NCBI RefSeq assembly: GCF_013393905.1
Contig: NZ_CP040272.1
Coordinates: forward strand, 1,550,001 to 1,614,000
Reading direction: 5' to 3'
DNA length: 64,000 nucleotides
Origin: Nostoc sp. C052
GTDB lineage: Bacteria; Cyanobacteriota; Cyanobacteriia; Cyanobacteriales; Nostocaceae
The stretch's first letter is position 1. Every line of letters begins with the position of its first letter. Positions 53,176 through 61,721 of the stretch are shown here, piece by piece. The notes below the pieces were generated by a model. It did not search any database and was not told the DNA's origin. It saw nothing but the letters and a program-made list of their open reading frames with translations. Made by a program: the position numbers and the translations under genes.

Positions 53176-54863
53176 TATTCTTTCTGAATCTTAATTTCTG
53201 AATCTTCACTCGCTGTCCGATGATTATCAACCCATTCTTCTGATGGATCTACTTGTATAGAACTGGCTAGTTGAAGTTGATTGGTGCGACGACTAGACCA
53301 AAAAGCACCTGCGATAAAAGCGATCGCGGCTAATGCTGCTCCTGCTGCCAGTAATGCTGGCTCTCTTGTAGCCTGTATAGGGGTTTCCGGGTGTTCGTCT
53401 ACTTTTGGCTTAGTATTACCACGCAAAGACTGAGCATAAAGTTGAGGCGATCGCACTGTCACGATCAAATCGTCCTCGAATAAGCCAGTTTTGACCTCAA
53501 CCATATCCCCAAAGGTTTGACCTAAAGTAACTTCAATAGGCTGATAGGCGTTGCCATTTTGTACATAAACCTGTTGTTTGCCATTGGCTTCAACTACAGC
53601 CGCGCTCTTAATTGCTAATATGGCTGGTGATACTTGGTTTGTAACAACTTCTAATTCTGCAAACATTCCTGGTTTTAGCACTCCACCAGAATTCTTTAGT
53701 TCAGCTTGCACCGGTACGACTCGCGTTTCCCCTTCCACCACAGAACCAATTCGGGTAATTCGTCCGATGAAGGTACTCTTAGGTATGGAAGCAACTTTGA
53801 CCCTTACCTGTTGACCATTTCTTACCTGATTCAAATCTTTTTCATAAATATTCGCGGTGGCAAAAACGCGACTGTCATTGATAATTGTCATCAACTTCCC
53901 ACCTGCATCCTCAAATGATTGACCGAGGGTAACTTCCCTGTCGGCAACTTTGCCGGAAATTGGAGATGTCACGGTAACAAGTCCTTGAGTATTGGCGCGG
54001 GTTCCCAATTGAGAAAGCCGAGTTTGATAAATACTATTACTTAGTCGGATACGAGATTTTGCGACCTGAACGGCGGAATCAGCGCGTTTTAGCTGATTTT
54101 CTGCCTCAATAACGTCCCGACGACTAGCAGCTTTCGCAAGGTCTGCTTTGGCTTGAGCTAACTGAGTTTCGGATTCAAGAGCATTACGACGTGGTAAAGC
54201 GCCAGCATTAACTAACCGTTGATCTTGGTTAAACTTTTCTTCAGCATAAGCCACTTGACTCTGTGCTTGAGCTATTTCAGCTGCGGCTATTTGTTGATAG
54301 CGATCGCGGTTTTGTTCAGCTAGCCTTAAATCAGCCTGCGCTTGCTGTAAATCAGCCTGACCTTGAGCAAGCTTTTCCTGAGAATTAACCCGCATTTCCA
54401 CTAGTTCAGGACTGAATAAAATAGCAACTGGTTGACCTTTTTTGACCATAACACCAGGTTCCACCAATAACTCAACCACTTTTGCTTTAGAAATTGGCGT
54501 ATTTACTTCCACTTTTTGGCTAGGTAGAGTTTCAATCTGTCCAGTAGTTTTAATCCCAACAGCTAGCTGCTGGCGTTTGACAGGTTCAACTTTAATTCCT
54601 AGCCGTTTAGATGTTTCGGCATCAACTTGAATAGAATTAGTAGCACCTGTTGTTTCACTTCCTCCTTGAAACTCATTTCCGTGTCCGGCGTGAGCTAAAA
54701 CAACTGCGGGACTAGCAAGTAACAAAACACTGAAAAATGTCCCAGAAACACAGCGAATAGCTGTAAATGCCTGGGAATAGGAGTTAGGCATCGCTATCAC
54801 AAATTCTTTGGATACAGAAGCAGAGAAAATACAATGGTTCGGTTTCACTACCCAGTCTTTCAT
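53175..54863 (-). CDS. Membrane fusion protein of the RND efflux system
   Basis: The 562-residue periplasmic adaptor has a signal peptide whose start is probably the Met at 54791 (MPNSYSQAF...), a His-containing mature N-terminus (AHAGHGNE), lipoyl and beta-barrel parts (VVELLVEPGVMVKKGQPVAIL), an unusually long coiled-coil hairpin (about 155-285, QAQADLRLAEQNRDRYQQ) and barrel motifs RVKVASIPKSTFIGRI. A C-terminal membrane helix (about 510-530) and charged tail are extra compared with CusB. It is translationally coupled to the pump gene. Confidence 0.9.
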   Translation of the reverse strand: MKDWVVKPNHCIFSASVSKEFVIAMPNSYSQAFTAIRCVSGTFFSVLLLASPAVVLAHAGHGNEFQGGSETTGATNSIQVDAETSKRLGIKVEPVKRQQLAVGIKTTGQIETLPSQKVEVNTPISKAKVVELLVEPGVMVKKGQPVAILFSPELVEMRVNSQEKLAQGQADLQQAQADLRLAEQNRDRYQQIAAAEIAQAQSQVAYAEEKFNQDQRLVNAGALPRRNALESETQLAQAKADLAKAASRRDVIEAENQLKRADSAVQVAKSRIRLSNSIYQTRLSQLGTRANTQGLVTVTSPISGKVADREVTLGQSFEDAGGKLMTIINDSRVFATANIYEKDLNQVRNGQQVRVKVASIPKSTFIGRITRIGSVVEGETRVVPVQAELKNSGGVLKPGMFAELEVVTNQVSPAILAIKSAAVVEANGKQQVYVQNGNAYQPIEVTLGQTFGDMVEVKTGLFEDDLIVTVRSPQLYAQSLRGNTKPKVDEHPETPIQATREPALLAAGAALAAIAFIAGAFWSSRRTNQLQLASSIQVDPSEEWVDNHRTASEDSEIKIQKE

Positions 54864-54870
54864 TGAGAAA

Positions 54871-54887
54871 TGAAATTAGGATGAAAT
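54871..54887 (-). promoter_or_regulatory. TGAAAT-N5-TGAAAT box before the fusion-protein gene
   Basis: TGAAATTAGGATGAAAT, identical in all 17 bases to the box before the DUF305 gene. It lies 8-24 bp upstream of the ATG at 54863 and about 80 bp upstream of the Met at 54791, which favours the later start if the box is an activator site. Confidence 0.65.
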
Positions 54888-55072
54888 TGGGTTGCATAGG
54901 TGTAGCCCCAATACGGTTCGGTTAAAGGGGAAAGGTTTTGAATACATCCTTTAACCCTTCCCCATTCCCCAGACCACAAGGAAAGTGAAAAATGCTTATC
55001 CGAACCGTATTGGGTGTAGCCCGTCGTAAACATCGCTCCTGAAATAACCAAACACCTATCCCGAATTACGAA

Positions 55073-55780
55073 TTACTTGTTGTACCAAGCTTTTCGCCAT
55101 TGTTGCATTTCTTTAATTTCTATCTCTTGAGCTTTAACAATTTCTTGGGCTAATTTCTTGATTTCAGGGCGCTTAGACTTACTCAAGGCATCTTGCCCCA
55201 TTGTTACAGCCCCTTGGTGGTGAGGAATCATCGCATTGATAAAGCGCAAATCAAACTCAGCATCAGCCGCACCTAAATCTTGACTCATCATCATGGCTTT
55301 CATTTGGTCAGATGACATTTCCATCATGTGCCCCATTTGGCTGTTATAAGCCATTGGTTTATCTCCCGCCTTGGGATACCAAGCTTGTCGCCACTGCTTC
55401 ATCTGAGTGATTTCTTGGTTTTGTGATTTGATGATGTTGTCTGCTAATTTTTTGATTTCAGGACGTTTTGATTTCTGCTGTGCAACATTCGCCATTTCCA
55501 CAGCCCCTTGATGGTGGGGTATCATGGCGTCGATAAATCTTAAATCAAAATTAGCATCGGCTGGGCCTAAATCCATTCTCATGCTGTGATTCATCATGCC
55601 ACTACCGTGGTTCATCATCTGCTTATCGTTAGCATTGGTGGTGTTTCCCTCTGGCGCTTGGCTTTGGATCTGGGAAGCAGCACTAGTACAACCTGTCATT
55701 AACCCACCAGTTGAAGCGATCGCACTAAAGGTTAATGCTAAAAAGCCATTCCTCAAAGATAGCAGTTGCATAAGTCTCAT
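55073..55780 (-). CDS. DUF305 lipoprotein with internal duplication (CopM-like)
   Basis: The 235-residue protein has a lipobox LMTGCT (Cys31), then two DUF305 units, each with FDLRFIxAMIPHHQGAV and QEI/IEI-K-QMKQWRxAWY (about 75-135 and 170-235), joined by a Met/His-rich linker (MGHMMEMSSDQMKAMMM). The repeated HHQ and Met clusters are typical copper-binding features, and the Synechocystis DUF305 protein CopM binds copper in the periplasm (established). As the first gene of the cluster it probably buffers the metal that the pump removes. Confidence 0.85.
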   Translation of the reverse strand: MRLMQLLSLRNGFLALTFSAIASTGGLMTGCTSAASQIQSQAPEGNTTNANDKQMMNHGSGMMNHSMRMDLGPADANFDLRFIDAMIPHHQGAVEMANVAQQKSKRPEIKKLADNIIKSQNQEITQMKQWRQAWYPKAGDKPMAYNSQMGHMMEMSSDQMKAMMMSQDLGAADAEFDLRFINAMIPHHQGAVTMGQDALSKSKRPEIKKLAQEIVKAQEIEIKEMQQWRKAWYNK

Positions 55781-55829
55781 ATAATAGTTTCCTAATTCTA
55801 TATTTACTTCTTAGCTTGGCAGCCAGAAG

Positions 55830-55846
55830 TGAAATTAGGATGAAAT
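55830..55846 (-). promoter_or_regulatory. TGAAAT-N5-TGAAAT box before the DUF305 gene
   Basis: TGAAATTAGGATGAAAT, 50-66 bp upstream of the DUF305 start; a looser TGAAAA follows at 55854. It equals the box at 54871-54887 base for base. Confidence 0.65.
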
Positions 55847-56163
55847 CTCAAGATGAAAAGTTGGGTATCTAGTAGTCTGTCAGGCAGGGAAGCATCTCAA
55901 CGAAAGCAAATATACCAGGCGATTAGAAATCGCGGCTACGCGGACTTAAAGAATTTGAAACCCACCTCCTTGGATTTTGTCTGTATAGGCCAGGGCATGG
56001 TGTGTTTTTGCTTAAAAATTATCTTTTTGATACCTCAAAAGATAGAGAACATAACATTATATTTAATTTTAAATCACTTCTAAAGATAGTAGTTCGGAGA
56101 TAAAAAACAACCTAATCTAGTTGTTGAACTTATTTAATAGATTCTTTAACGAGGACATAAATT
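55847..56163. other. Divergent spacer before the hydrophilic protein gene
   Basis: A 76-codon open frame crosses this region (55853-56083), but its composition and hydrophobic tail look accidental. GAGGACATAA just before 56164 is the ribosome site of the next gene. I see no hairpin or repeat. Confidence 0.4.
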
Positions 56164-56571
56164 ATGGCTAATGAAGCAGTTAAGAAAGGTATAGATTCGT
56201 CTGATCGGGCTGAAGTAGATACTTACGATCGCGGTATTATTCCAGCAGAAACAGCCGCTCGCATTGAAAGAGAAGGAAATAAGTATAAAACACTCCCCAC
56301 AGAAGAAGGGGAGGCAGATGCCTCAACCGATGACCAAACCGATCCAGAAAGTATACGCACAACTGATGGCTATACTGTGGACAAAGAAGGTTTGTTGAAC
56401 AACTATGCAGTTGAACCAGAAATTTACTACGAACAGCCAGGCGATGCACGCCAACAAGCAGCAGAAGAGAGAGCAGAACGTATTGAAGAACTCGGAGAAA
56501 TTAATCAGGACGAGGAAGGCAAGTTAACAGAAAATAGTGACAATCGGGGTAGAGGGCCAGGAGTAATTTAA
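56164..56571 (+). CDS. Acidic hydrophilic protein, function unknown
   Basis: The 135-residue protein is rich in Glu, Asp, Arg and Gly, with no hydrophobic core (MANEAVKKGIDSSDRAEVDT... EEGEADASTDDQTDPESIRT). It looks largely disordered, with one likely helix (DARQQAAEERAERIEELGEI, about 95-115). A ribosome site (GAGGACA) precedes the ATG. Similar hydrophilins in Nostoc are desiccation- or salt-linked, but no such family was recognised here. Confidence 0.65.
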   Translation: MANEAVKKGIDSSDRAEVDTYDRGIIPAETAARIEREGNKYKTLPTEEGEADASTDDQTDPESIRTTDGYTVDKEGLLNNYAVEPEIYYEQPGDARQQAAEERAERIEELGEINQDEEGKLTENSDNRGRGPGVI

Positions 56572-56574
56572 TTA

Positions 56575-56890
56575 GGGAACTCCAAGAAATAAATCATCCA
56601 ATATTGTGGGGTGGGCATCTTGCCCGCCATACCACCCCACGTAGTAGGGGCACAGCATTGCTCATTGGTGTCAATTTAAGCTAAAACTCCTCTAAAACCT
56701 CGTTTCCAGCCTCCGGCTGGAAATGCAACTCAAAAGCGGCTCTGCCGCGAGTTCGAGAGGCGGAGCCTCGAAGACGAGCATTCCCAGTCTCCGACTGGGA
56801 ACGAGGCAATCTAAAAGCTAGTTCTAGACTTGCTTTAAGTTCAAATACATGAAAACCACTGTAATTGGATATTTTTTATTTGTCAGTCCC
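56575..56890. mobile_element. Composite family A-type element with palindromes
   Basis: The left end GGGAACTCCAAGAAATAAAT (after TTA) and right end TTTTTTATTTGTCAGTCCC match family A termini, but they enclose about 280 bp: a family A half-core, then the palindrome block CCAGCCTCCGGCTGG, GAGGCGGAGCCTC and CCCAGTCTCCGACTGGG also seen at 13935-14100. It starts 3 bp after the stop of the preceding gene. Confidence 0.65.
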
Positions 56891-57688
56891 TCATGTATTA
56901 GCTCTATTTACTACTTTATCGGCAATTACAAATAAATAATCTCCGTGATTGTTTTCATATTTATTGACAATCTCAGTAATGCGTCCTGTATTAATATCTG
57001 CTGCGAGCTTTTGACACCCGGTGGCGATTTCATCCGCAGAAGCTAGCAAAGCAAACGTCGAAATTCCAGATCGGACATTTTTATCTAAATATATTTCAGG
57101 ACGATATTTACCACTATATAAGAATAGGTCTTGTAAGTTTTCTGAAATAGAATAAGGTTTGATATTTACTGAATTAAAACCTGCCTCATTGAGAGTAAAT
57201 CTGATATTTTCTAAACTTGGCATCTGTTCAGCAGATTTATATATAGCCTCTGGAAAATATTCGACTAACCAATATTGGCTCATTTGCTCTGGTGTAGCAG
57301 TAAACAATACCAAATTACCACCCATCAACACACGGTAAATCTCCTGAAAAACAGGAGTTAATGCAGCAAAATGATGTATTGCTAGAGTGCATAGCACACC
57401 TGAAAAAATCTCATCAGCATAAGGTAAAGTTTCAGCTTCGGCAACTTGCCAAGCTACAAATTTACTCTTATTCATAGCAACATCAATCATCTGCTTTGAC
57501 TGGTCTATTCCATGCCAAATACCACCATGTTTTGCTAAAGCTAGCGTGTAATTTCCTGTGCCACATCCCACATCGAGATATGAGGAATTTGATTTGATTT
57601 GGAGGTGAACAGCTAATTGGTCAGCAATGTCAGGGTCAGCCCGACGAGTCAAATCATAGCCTTTGCCAATTTGCTCATAAACAGCCAT
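56891..57688 (-). CDS. Class I SAM-dependent methyltransferase
   Basis: The 265-residue cytoplasmic enzyme has the SAM-binding motif I YLDVGCGTGNYTLAL (about 37-51), an acidic motif II in HGIDQSKQMI and motif IV in VLCTLAIHHFAAL, as in the UbiE/COQ5-like methyltransferase_11 group. The C-terminal half (MPSLENIRFTLNEAGF...) is the substrate cap and not diagnostic. Substrate unknown; the gene stands alone. Its stop lies at the end of the composite repeat. Confidence 0.85.
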   Translation of the reverse strand: MAVYEQIGKGYDLTRRADPDIADQLAVHLQIKSNSSYLDVGCGTGNYTLALAKHGGIWHGIDQSKQMIDVAMNKSKFVAWQVAEAETLPYADEIFSGVLCTLAIHHFAALTPVFQEIYRVLMGGNLVLFTATPEQMSQYWLVEYFPEAIYKSAEQMPSLENIRFTLNEAGFNSVNIKPYSISENLQDLFLYSGKYRPEIYLDKNVRSGISTFALLASADEIATGCQKLAADINTGRITEIVNKYENNHGDYLFVIADKVVNRANT

Positions 57689-57812
57689 TTGTTTAAGTTT
57701 TTCATTAATTCTTCAAACAGTGAATATATTATGTAGAAATCGTATCTGATTTTTGAAAAAACTCAGTACACATCTATTTGCTTCTGTTCCCTGTTCCTTT
57801 ACACACTAAACT

Positions 57813-58526
57813 TCAATCATGAACTGTACCATCGGGCATAATCGCTCCCTGGAAATCAACGTCAGTGAGAATTGCTCCAGTTAAGTCTGCTCCTTGCAGA
57901 TTAGCCTTTCGCAAAATAGCGCTATTTAGATTTGTATAGCTCAAATCTGCTCCTTGCAAGCTAGCTCCACTTAAATCCGTTGCTAAATCTCCCCATTGTA
58001 TTGTCAGACTCAGATTTGCCCGACATAGCTTTGCTCCATCTAAATTTGCATGATGCAATGAAGCAGCTCTGAGATCGGCGTAGCTTAAATCTGCTCCAGT
58101 TAAAGCTGCATATCCCAAATCTGTGCGTTGATTGGAACTGGGACGTAAATCTGCTTCAAATAGTAGGGAACCAGAGAGGTTTGCACTATTTAAATTAGCA
58201 CCACATAAACTAGCTTTGATTAAGTTGGCTTTTTCTAGACGTGTCTGAACTAGCTTTGCACCGGTCAAATCAGCCTCACGAAGAATAGCACCATACAAGT
58301 CTGCCTCACTTAAGTCTATTCCCCACAGAATTGCTTCACTTAGGTTTGCTTCTCGCAGACATGCTTGGTTAAAGTTGGTTTTACCCAGCCGTGTCTGACG
58401 TAAATCGGCATTGCTAAAATCCGCACCTCTGAGGTTTGCATTGGTTAGCTCTGCTTCTTGCAGATTTACTCCCTGAAAGTTTCTTTCTCCGGCATCATAG
58501 CGTTTGAGAATTTCATCTACATCCAT
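57813..58526 (-). CDS. Pentapeptide-repeat protein
   Basis: The 237-residue protein is built of about 40 A(D/N)LxX pentapeptides (for example ANLRGADFSNADLRQ) from residue 20 to the end, which fold as a right-handed quadrilateral beta-helix. An N-terminal helix (MDVDEILKRYDAGERNF) caps it, and this MDVxEILxxYxxGxRxF opening is typical of cyanobacterial members. No signal peptide or membrane helix. Function unknown; such proteins are abundant in Nostoc. Confidence 0.9.
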   Translation of the reverse strand: MDVDEILKRYDAGERNFQGVNLQEAELTNANLRGADFSNADLRQTRLGKTNFNQACLREANLSEAILWGIDLSEADLYGAILREADLTGAKLVQTRLEKANLIKASLCGANLNSANLSGSLLFEADLRPSSNQRTDLGYAALTGADLSYADLRAASLHHANLDGAKLCRANLSLTIQWGDLATDLSGASLQGADLSYTNLNSAILRKANLQGADLTGAILTDVDFQGAIMPDGTVHD

Positions 58527-58795
58527 AATGTGTTTTAGCCTTGTTGATATTTCCTTAATTAACTAAATAACAGTGGAGTAATTTTAGCACTTGCTCGTCA
58601 AAGATAAATAAATTGCTTTCCTCACAAGTTCCTCAAATTCTTTTGTTATAAAGATAAATATGAGGCGAAAAAATTTAATAAATTTGAAATTCAAAAATCG
58701 CTAAACATAGTTGAGGGATTGATCGTTCTTGACAATCCGGCATCTGGAAAACCGAAACCGTAAAGACCAATTATCAATAAAATCGGAGGTCTATT

Positions 58796-59335
58796 ATGAT
58801 GTTTAAAAAGATTCTAGTTGCATTAGATCGCTCAGAAGTAGGGCAACAGGTTTTTGATGAAGCGTTGGGTTTAGCAAAGTTAACACAAGCTAGTTTAATG
58901 CTACTGCATGTCCTATCTCCTGAAGAAGAGGGTAGTCCTTACGTACCGATGTTGTCTAATATGGACTACTATCCAGGATTGAGTAGTCAAAGCTTTGAGT
59001 TATACCAAAAGCAGTGGGATACCTTTAAAAATCTAGGAATCCAGATGTTGCAATCTTTCTGTGCCCAAGCTAACACAGCAGGTATCACTACAGAATTTAC
59101 GCAAAATGTTGGTAATCCTGGCCGGGTTGTTTGTGATTTAGCCCATAGTTATGGTGCTGATCTAATTGTTATGGGGCGTCGGGGTCGTTCTGGGCTGATG
59201 GAACTATTTCTCGGTAGTGTAAGTAACTACGTTCTTCACCATGCTCCTTGTTCAGTGCATATTGTACATCTTTCAGTTACTCCTAAAATAGATGAGGTTG
59301 TCAAAGAAACTACAAGCGCTTTCAGCGTCAACTAA
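58796..59335 (+). CDS. Universal stress protein (UspA family)
   Basis: The 179-residue protein has the alpha/beta Usp fold: KKILVALDRSEVGQQVFDEAL at the N-terminus and the ATP-binding loop GRRGRSGLMELFLGSVSNYV (G-2x-G-9x-G-S), so it belongs to the ATP-binding branch. A strong ribosome site AATCGGAGGTCTATT precedes two adjacent Met codons (58796 and 58799). An insertion (EGSPYVPMLSNMDYYPGLS) between strand 2 and helix 2 is common in cyanobacteria. Single gene. Confidence 0.92.
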   Translation: MMFKKILVALDRSEVGQQVFDEALGLAKLTQASLMLLHVLSPEEEGSPYVPMLSNMDYYPGLSSQSFELYQKQWDTFKNLGIQMLQSFCAQANTAGITTEFTQNVGNPGRVVCDLAHSYGADLIVMGRRGRSGLMELFLGSVSNYVLHHAPCSVHIVHLSVTPKIDEVVKETTSAFSVN

Positions 59336-59393
59336 ATACTACTTTGTCAGCCTAATAGTCTGTCTCAAAAGTTTTGAGAGGTTAGTGGTGTTC

Positions 59394-59426
59394 AGATCCC
59401 CGACTTATTGAAGAAGTCGGGGATCT
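59394..59426 (+). terminator. GC-rich hairpin after the usp gene
   Basis: AGATCCCCGACTT pairs with AAGTCGGGGATCT across a short loop, 58 bp after the usp stop. The same palindrome, decayed, occurs at 32049-32079, so this is a dispersed repeat that can act as a terminator. Confidence 0.6.
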
Positions 59427-59609
59427 AGCAGCCCATCAAAACTAATGACATAAACTACTAGTTACCTCAATCGATAACCTCTGTGAGTCCAATTTCCACA
59501 ATCTATCTTTAACTGCACGGTATTGGGATAGAATTGATTGATCGCTTTTTCAGTAAGAAAGAAAAAGTCCACTACCCAAAATTTAGAATTGAGAGCGAAA
59601 AGTGGATCT

Positions 59610-59975
59610 ATGAAAGAAGATACTATAGAGATCGCTGGTTTTCACGCTCATGTTTACTTCGATACTGCAAGTCAGGATGTAGCTGCGCGTGTACGTGAAG
59701 GATTGGGCGCTAGGTTTGATGTGCAACTCGGACGCTGGTTTGACCACCCCATCGGGCCTCACCCACAAGGGATGTATCAAGTTGCTTTCTTACCGAATCA
59801 ATTCGATCGAGTCGTTCCTTGGTTAATGCTCAATCGTGAGGGATTGGATATTCTTGTCCACCCAAATACAGGCGATGCTGTCTCAGATCATACGGAGCAT
59901 TCTTTATGGTTAGGAAAAAAGCTAGATTTGAATATTGAGTTTCTTCGACAGGTTAGTTTAACTTCATCTAATTAA
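59610..59975 (+). CDS. DOPA 4,5-dioxygenase family protein
   Basis: The 121-residue protein (ATG at 59610) has GFHAHVYFD near the start, DHPIGPHPQGMYQVAF in the middle and ILVHPNTGDAVSDHTEHSLWLG near the end, the conserved His-containing segments of the DOPA 4,5-dioxygenase family. Family members are about 110-120 residues, which supports this start over the longer open frame beginning at 59538. In cyanobacteria the substrate is not established; ring-cleaving activity on catechols is inferred. Confidence 0.85.
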   Translation: MKEDTIEIAGFHAHVYFDTASQDVAARVREGLGARFDVQLGRWFDHPIGPHPQGMYQVAFLPNQFDRVVPWLMLNREGLDILVHPNTGDAVSDHTEHSLWLGKKLDLNIEFLRQVSLTSSN

Positions 59976-60240
59976 GAGAACTTAAGAGAACTAACCTACT
60001 TTATTGAGTAAAAGTTCTGGACTGGGGCGTGAAACTTTTTCTATTGTGATTAATAAAGTCCAATTTCAGGGTAAATATAAGTTTCAGCCTATACTTAGAA
60101 ATAAGAATTAAATAACATACAATTTATGTCAACTGGTTTACCTTACCCTCAATCCCTCTCCTTATAAAGGAGAAGGAGGCTAGAAGACAGGATGAGGTTT
60201 TCCATCTTATTTAATTCACTTTCCTTAAGCTAAGTCTAGC

Positions 60241-60285
60241 AGAAAATGACTCCTCTTGTAGAGATTGCAAGAGGAGTCATTTTCT
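60241..60285. terminator. Bidirectional hairpin terminator
   Basis: AGAAAATGACTCCTCTTG (60241-60258) is matched perfectly by CAAGAGGAGTCATTTTCT (60268-60285) over a 9-nt loop. The stem has A runs on one side and T runs on the other, so it can end transcription in both directions. It lies between two convergent genes (stops at 59975 and 60339). The rest of 59976-60338 shows no gene. Confidence 0.8.
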
Positions 60286-60338
60286 AAGAGATATGTAGTA
60301 TTGTCGTGTTCTACATACGCAATAAATAGTTATTCTTG

Positions 60339-60647
60339 CTATTCTTGCCTACTTACTTGCTTGAGTAAAGCTATCCACATATCAGATGGATCGGAATAGT
60401 AATCAATTTCTTCAACTTGATATTGATAAGATTCACAACCTTCTCGTAAGATAATACGATCGCAAGGTTTGATGCCTGTCCCTACTCCAGTCATGTAGCC
60501 AATCATTCCTTCGTTGAGGCGCTCAAATACGTAGTCGCTTCCCCAAATTTGTTGACTGTAATCGTGTATTCTATTCTTCTGTTTTAATTTTGCAACTGAA
60601 GAGATAACCAAAGATAATTTATTTAAAAAACTAAAACTTAAGTTCAT
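60339..60647 (-). CDS. Conserved cyanobacterial protein, function unknown
   Basis: The 102-residue protein (MNLSFSFLNKLSLVISSVAK...) has a mildly hydrophobic amphipathic N-terminus and a soluble beta-rich part with MIGYMTGVGTGIKPCDRIIL and YQVEEIDYYSDPSDMWIALL. No known catalytic motif. It has the look of a small conserved protein restricted to filamentous cyanobacteria (from memory). Convergent with the DOPA-dioxygenase-like gene. Confidence 0.6.
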   Translation of the reverse strand: MNLSFSFLNKLSLVISSVAKLKQKNRIHDYSQQIWGSDYVFERLNEGMIGYMTGVGTGIKPCDRIILREGCESYQYQVEEIDYYSDPSDMWIALLKQVSRQE

Positions 60648-60805
60648 ACCTATCCTAATTGAAGAGAAGGCACTTAATAAAAATTAAAAAGTAGAACTGA
60701 TAATTCATCAAGTTAACTCACTTAAACTTACGGTAATTTTAACCGTAAATTCAACTGTAAAACCACTTAATTCTTGGATAAAGTGTTGTGAGATATGAGT
60801 GTTTA

Positions 60806-61043
60806 TTACTTAACCTGAGTTCGGGATAAGAAATCCTCAAAAGCCTTGAATTATCGTTGTTCGGTCTAAAGCTCTGTTTTCATCTATTGTCAATAACACA
60901 TATTGCTGAGATTAGTTTCATTTGTAAACCTTATTGACAAAATGATTCCACTTTTATCCCTGCTTTGATCAATTCCAGTTTTATTCAATCCTGACAGAAT
61001 AAGCTTTTTAGCTTCTGGCTTAACCCGAACTCAGGTTACTTAA
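60806..61043. mobile_element. MITE-like element with AACCTGAGTTCGGG ends, family E
   Basis: AACCTGAGTTCGGG (60812-60825) and its exact complement CCCGAACTCAGGTT (61024-61037) lie at opposite ends, with TTACTTAA-type and TAAG-type flanks extending the match. The interior is A/T-rich and has no gene. It lies in the 468-bp spacer 60648-61115 between the conserved small gene and coaE. Confidence 0.65.
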
Positions 61044-61115
61044 CTATATTATAAAATTTTTGTCTCTTGAAAATGTCGTTTATGTATATTTTTTAATATA
61101 AATAGTATTTAGTAT

Positions 61116-61721
61116 CTACTTGTGGGTTTGTAGGGCTACATCTACCTGCTTCAGTAATACTTCTAGGGTGGAGGAGTTATCTAAAACGACATCTGCATGA
61201 GCCACTTTTTCTTCGATAGATAATTGGCTATTAATCCTAGCTTGTGCCTGCTGTCTATTTAAATGGTTTCGCTGTATCAATCTTTGTAATTGTTGCTCTT
61301 GAGAACAACGCACTACCCAGATTTCTGTAACTAAATCAGTCATCCCAGCTTCAAATAATAGAGGCACTACTAACACCAATATTTGTGAGGAAGACTGGGC
61401 AATTGCTTTGAGGAAGCGATCGCGCACGTCAGGGTGAATCAAATTGTCTATCCAGTTGCGTTCATCTTGACGATTAAAGATAATTTCGCCTAGCTTTTGG
61501 CGGTTGAGGCTGCCATCGGGTAGTAAAATTTGTTCGCCGTAACGCCCGGCGATCGCACCCAGAATCGGCGAACCTAAAGATACTGCTTCTCTAGCATAAA
61601 TATCTGCATCCAAAATAGGCAGATTATAAACGCTAGCTAAATAATTGGTGACAGTGGTTTTGCCTGTGGCAATACCTCCAGTTAAGCCGATTAGACGTTT
61701 AGGCATTGGGGATTGCCTCAT
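61116..61721 (-). CDS. coaE: Dephospho-CoA kinase
   Basis: The 201-residue kinase catalyses the last step of coenzyme A synthesis. It has the P-loop LTGGIATGKTTV (about 12-24), DADIYAREAV, the lid region with LIHPDVRDRFLKAI and VVPLLFEAGM, and a C-terminal VLDNSSTLEVLLKQV. Its ATG follows the stop of cobA-hemD directly (TAGATG), so the two are translated from one message. An internal Met (61706) just before KRLIGLTGG is also a possible start. Confidence 0.95.
   Translation of the reverse strand: MRQSPMPKRLIGLTGGIATGKTTVTNYLASVYNLPILDADIYAREAVSLGSPILGAIAGRYGEQILLPDGSLNRQKLGEIIFNRQDERNWIDNLIHPDVRDRFLKAIAQSSSQILVLVVPLLFEAGMTDLVTEIWVVRCSQEQQLQRLIQRNHLNRQQAQARINSQLSIEEKVAHADVVLDNSSTLEVLLKQVDVALQTHK

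Noticed and set aside
55853..56083. 76-codon plus-strand frame upstream of the hydrophilic protein
   Set aside because: Poor start context, and a hydrophobic tail from A/T-rich DNA; no family resemblance.
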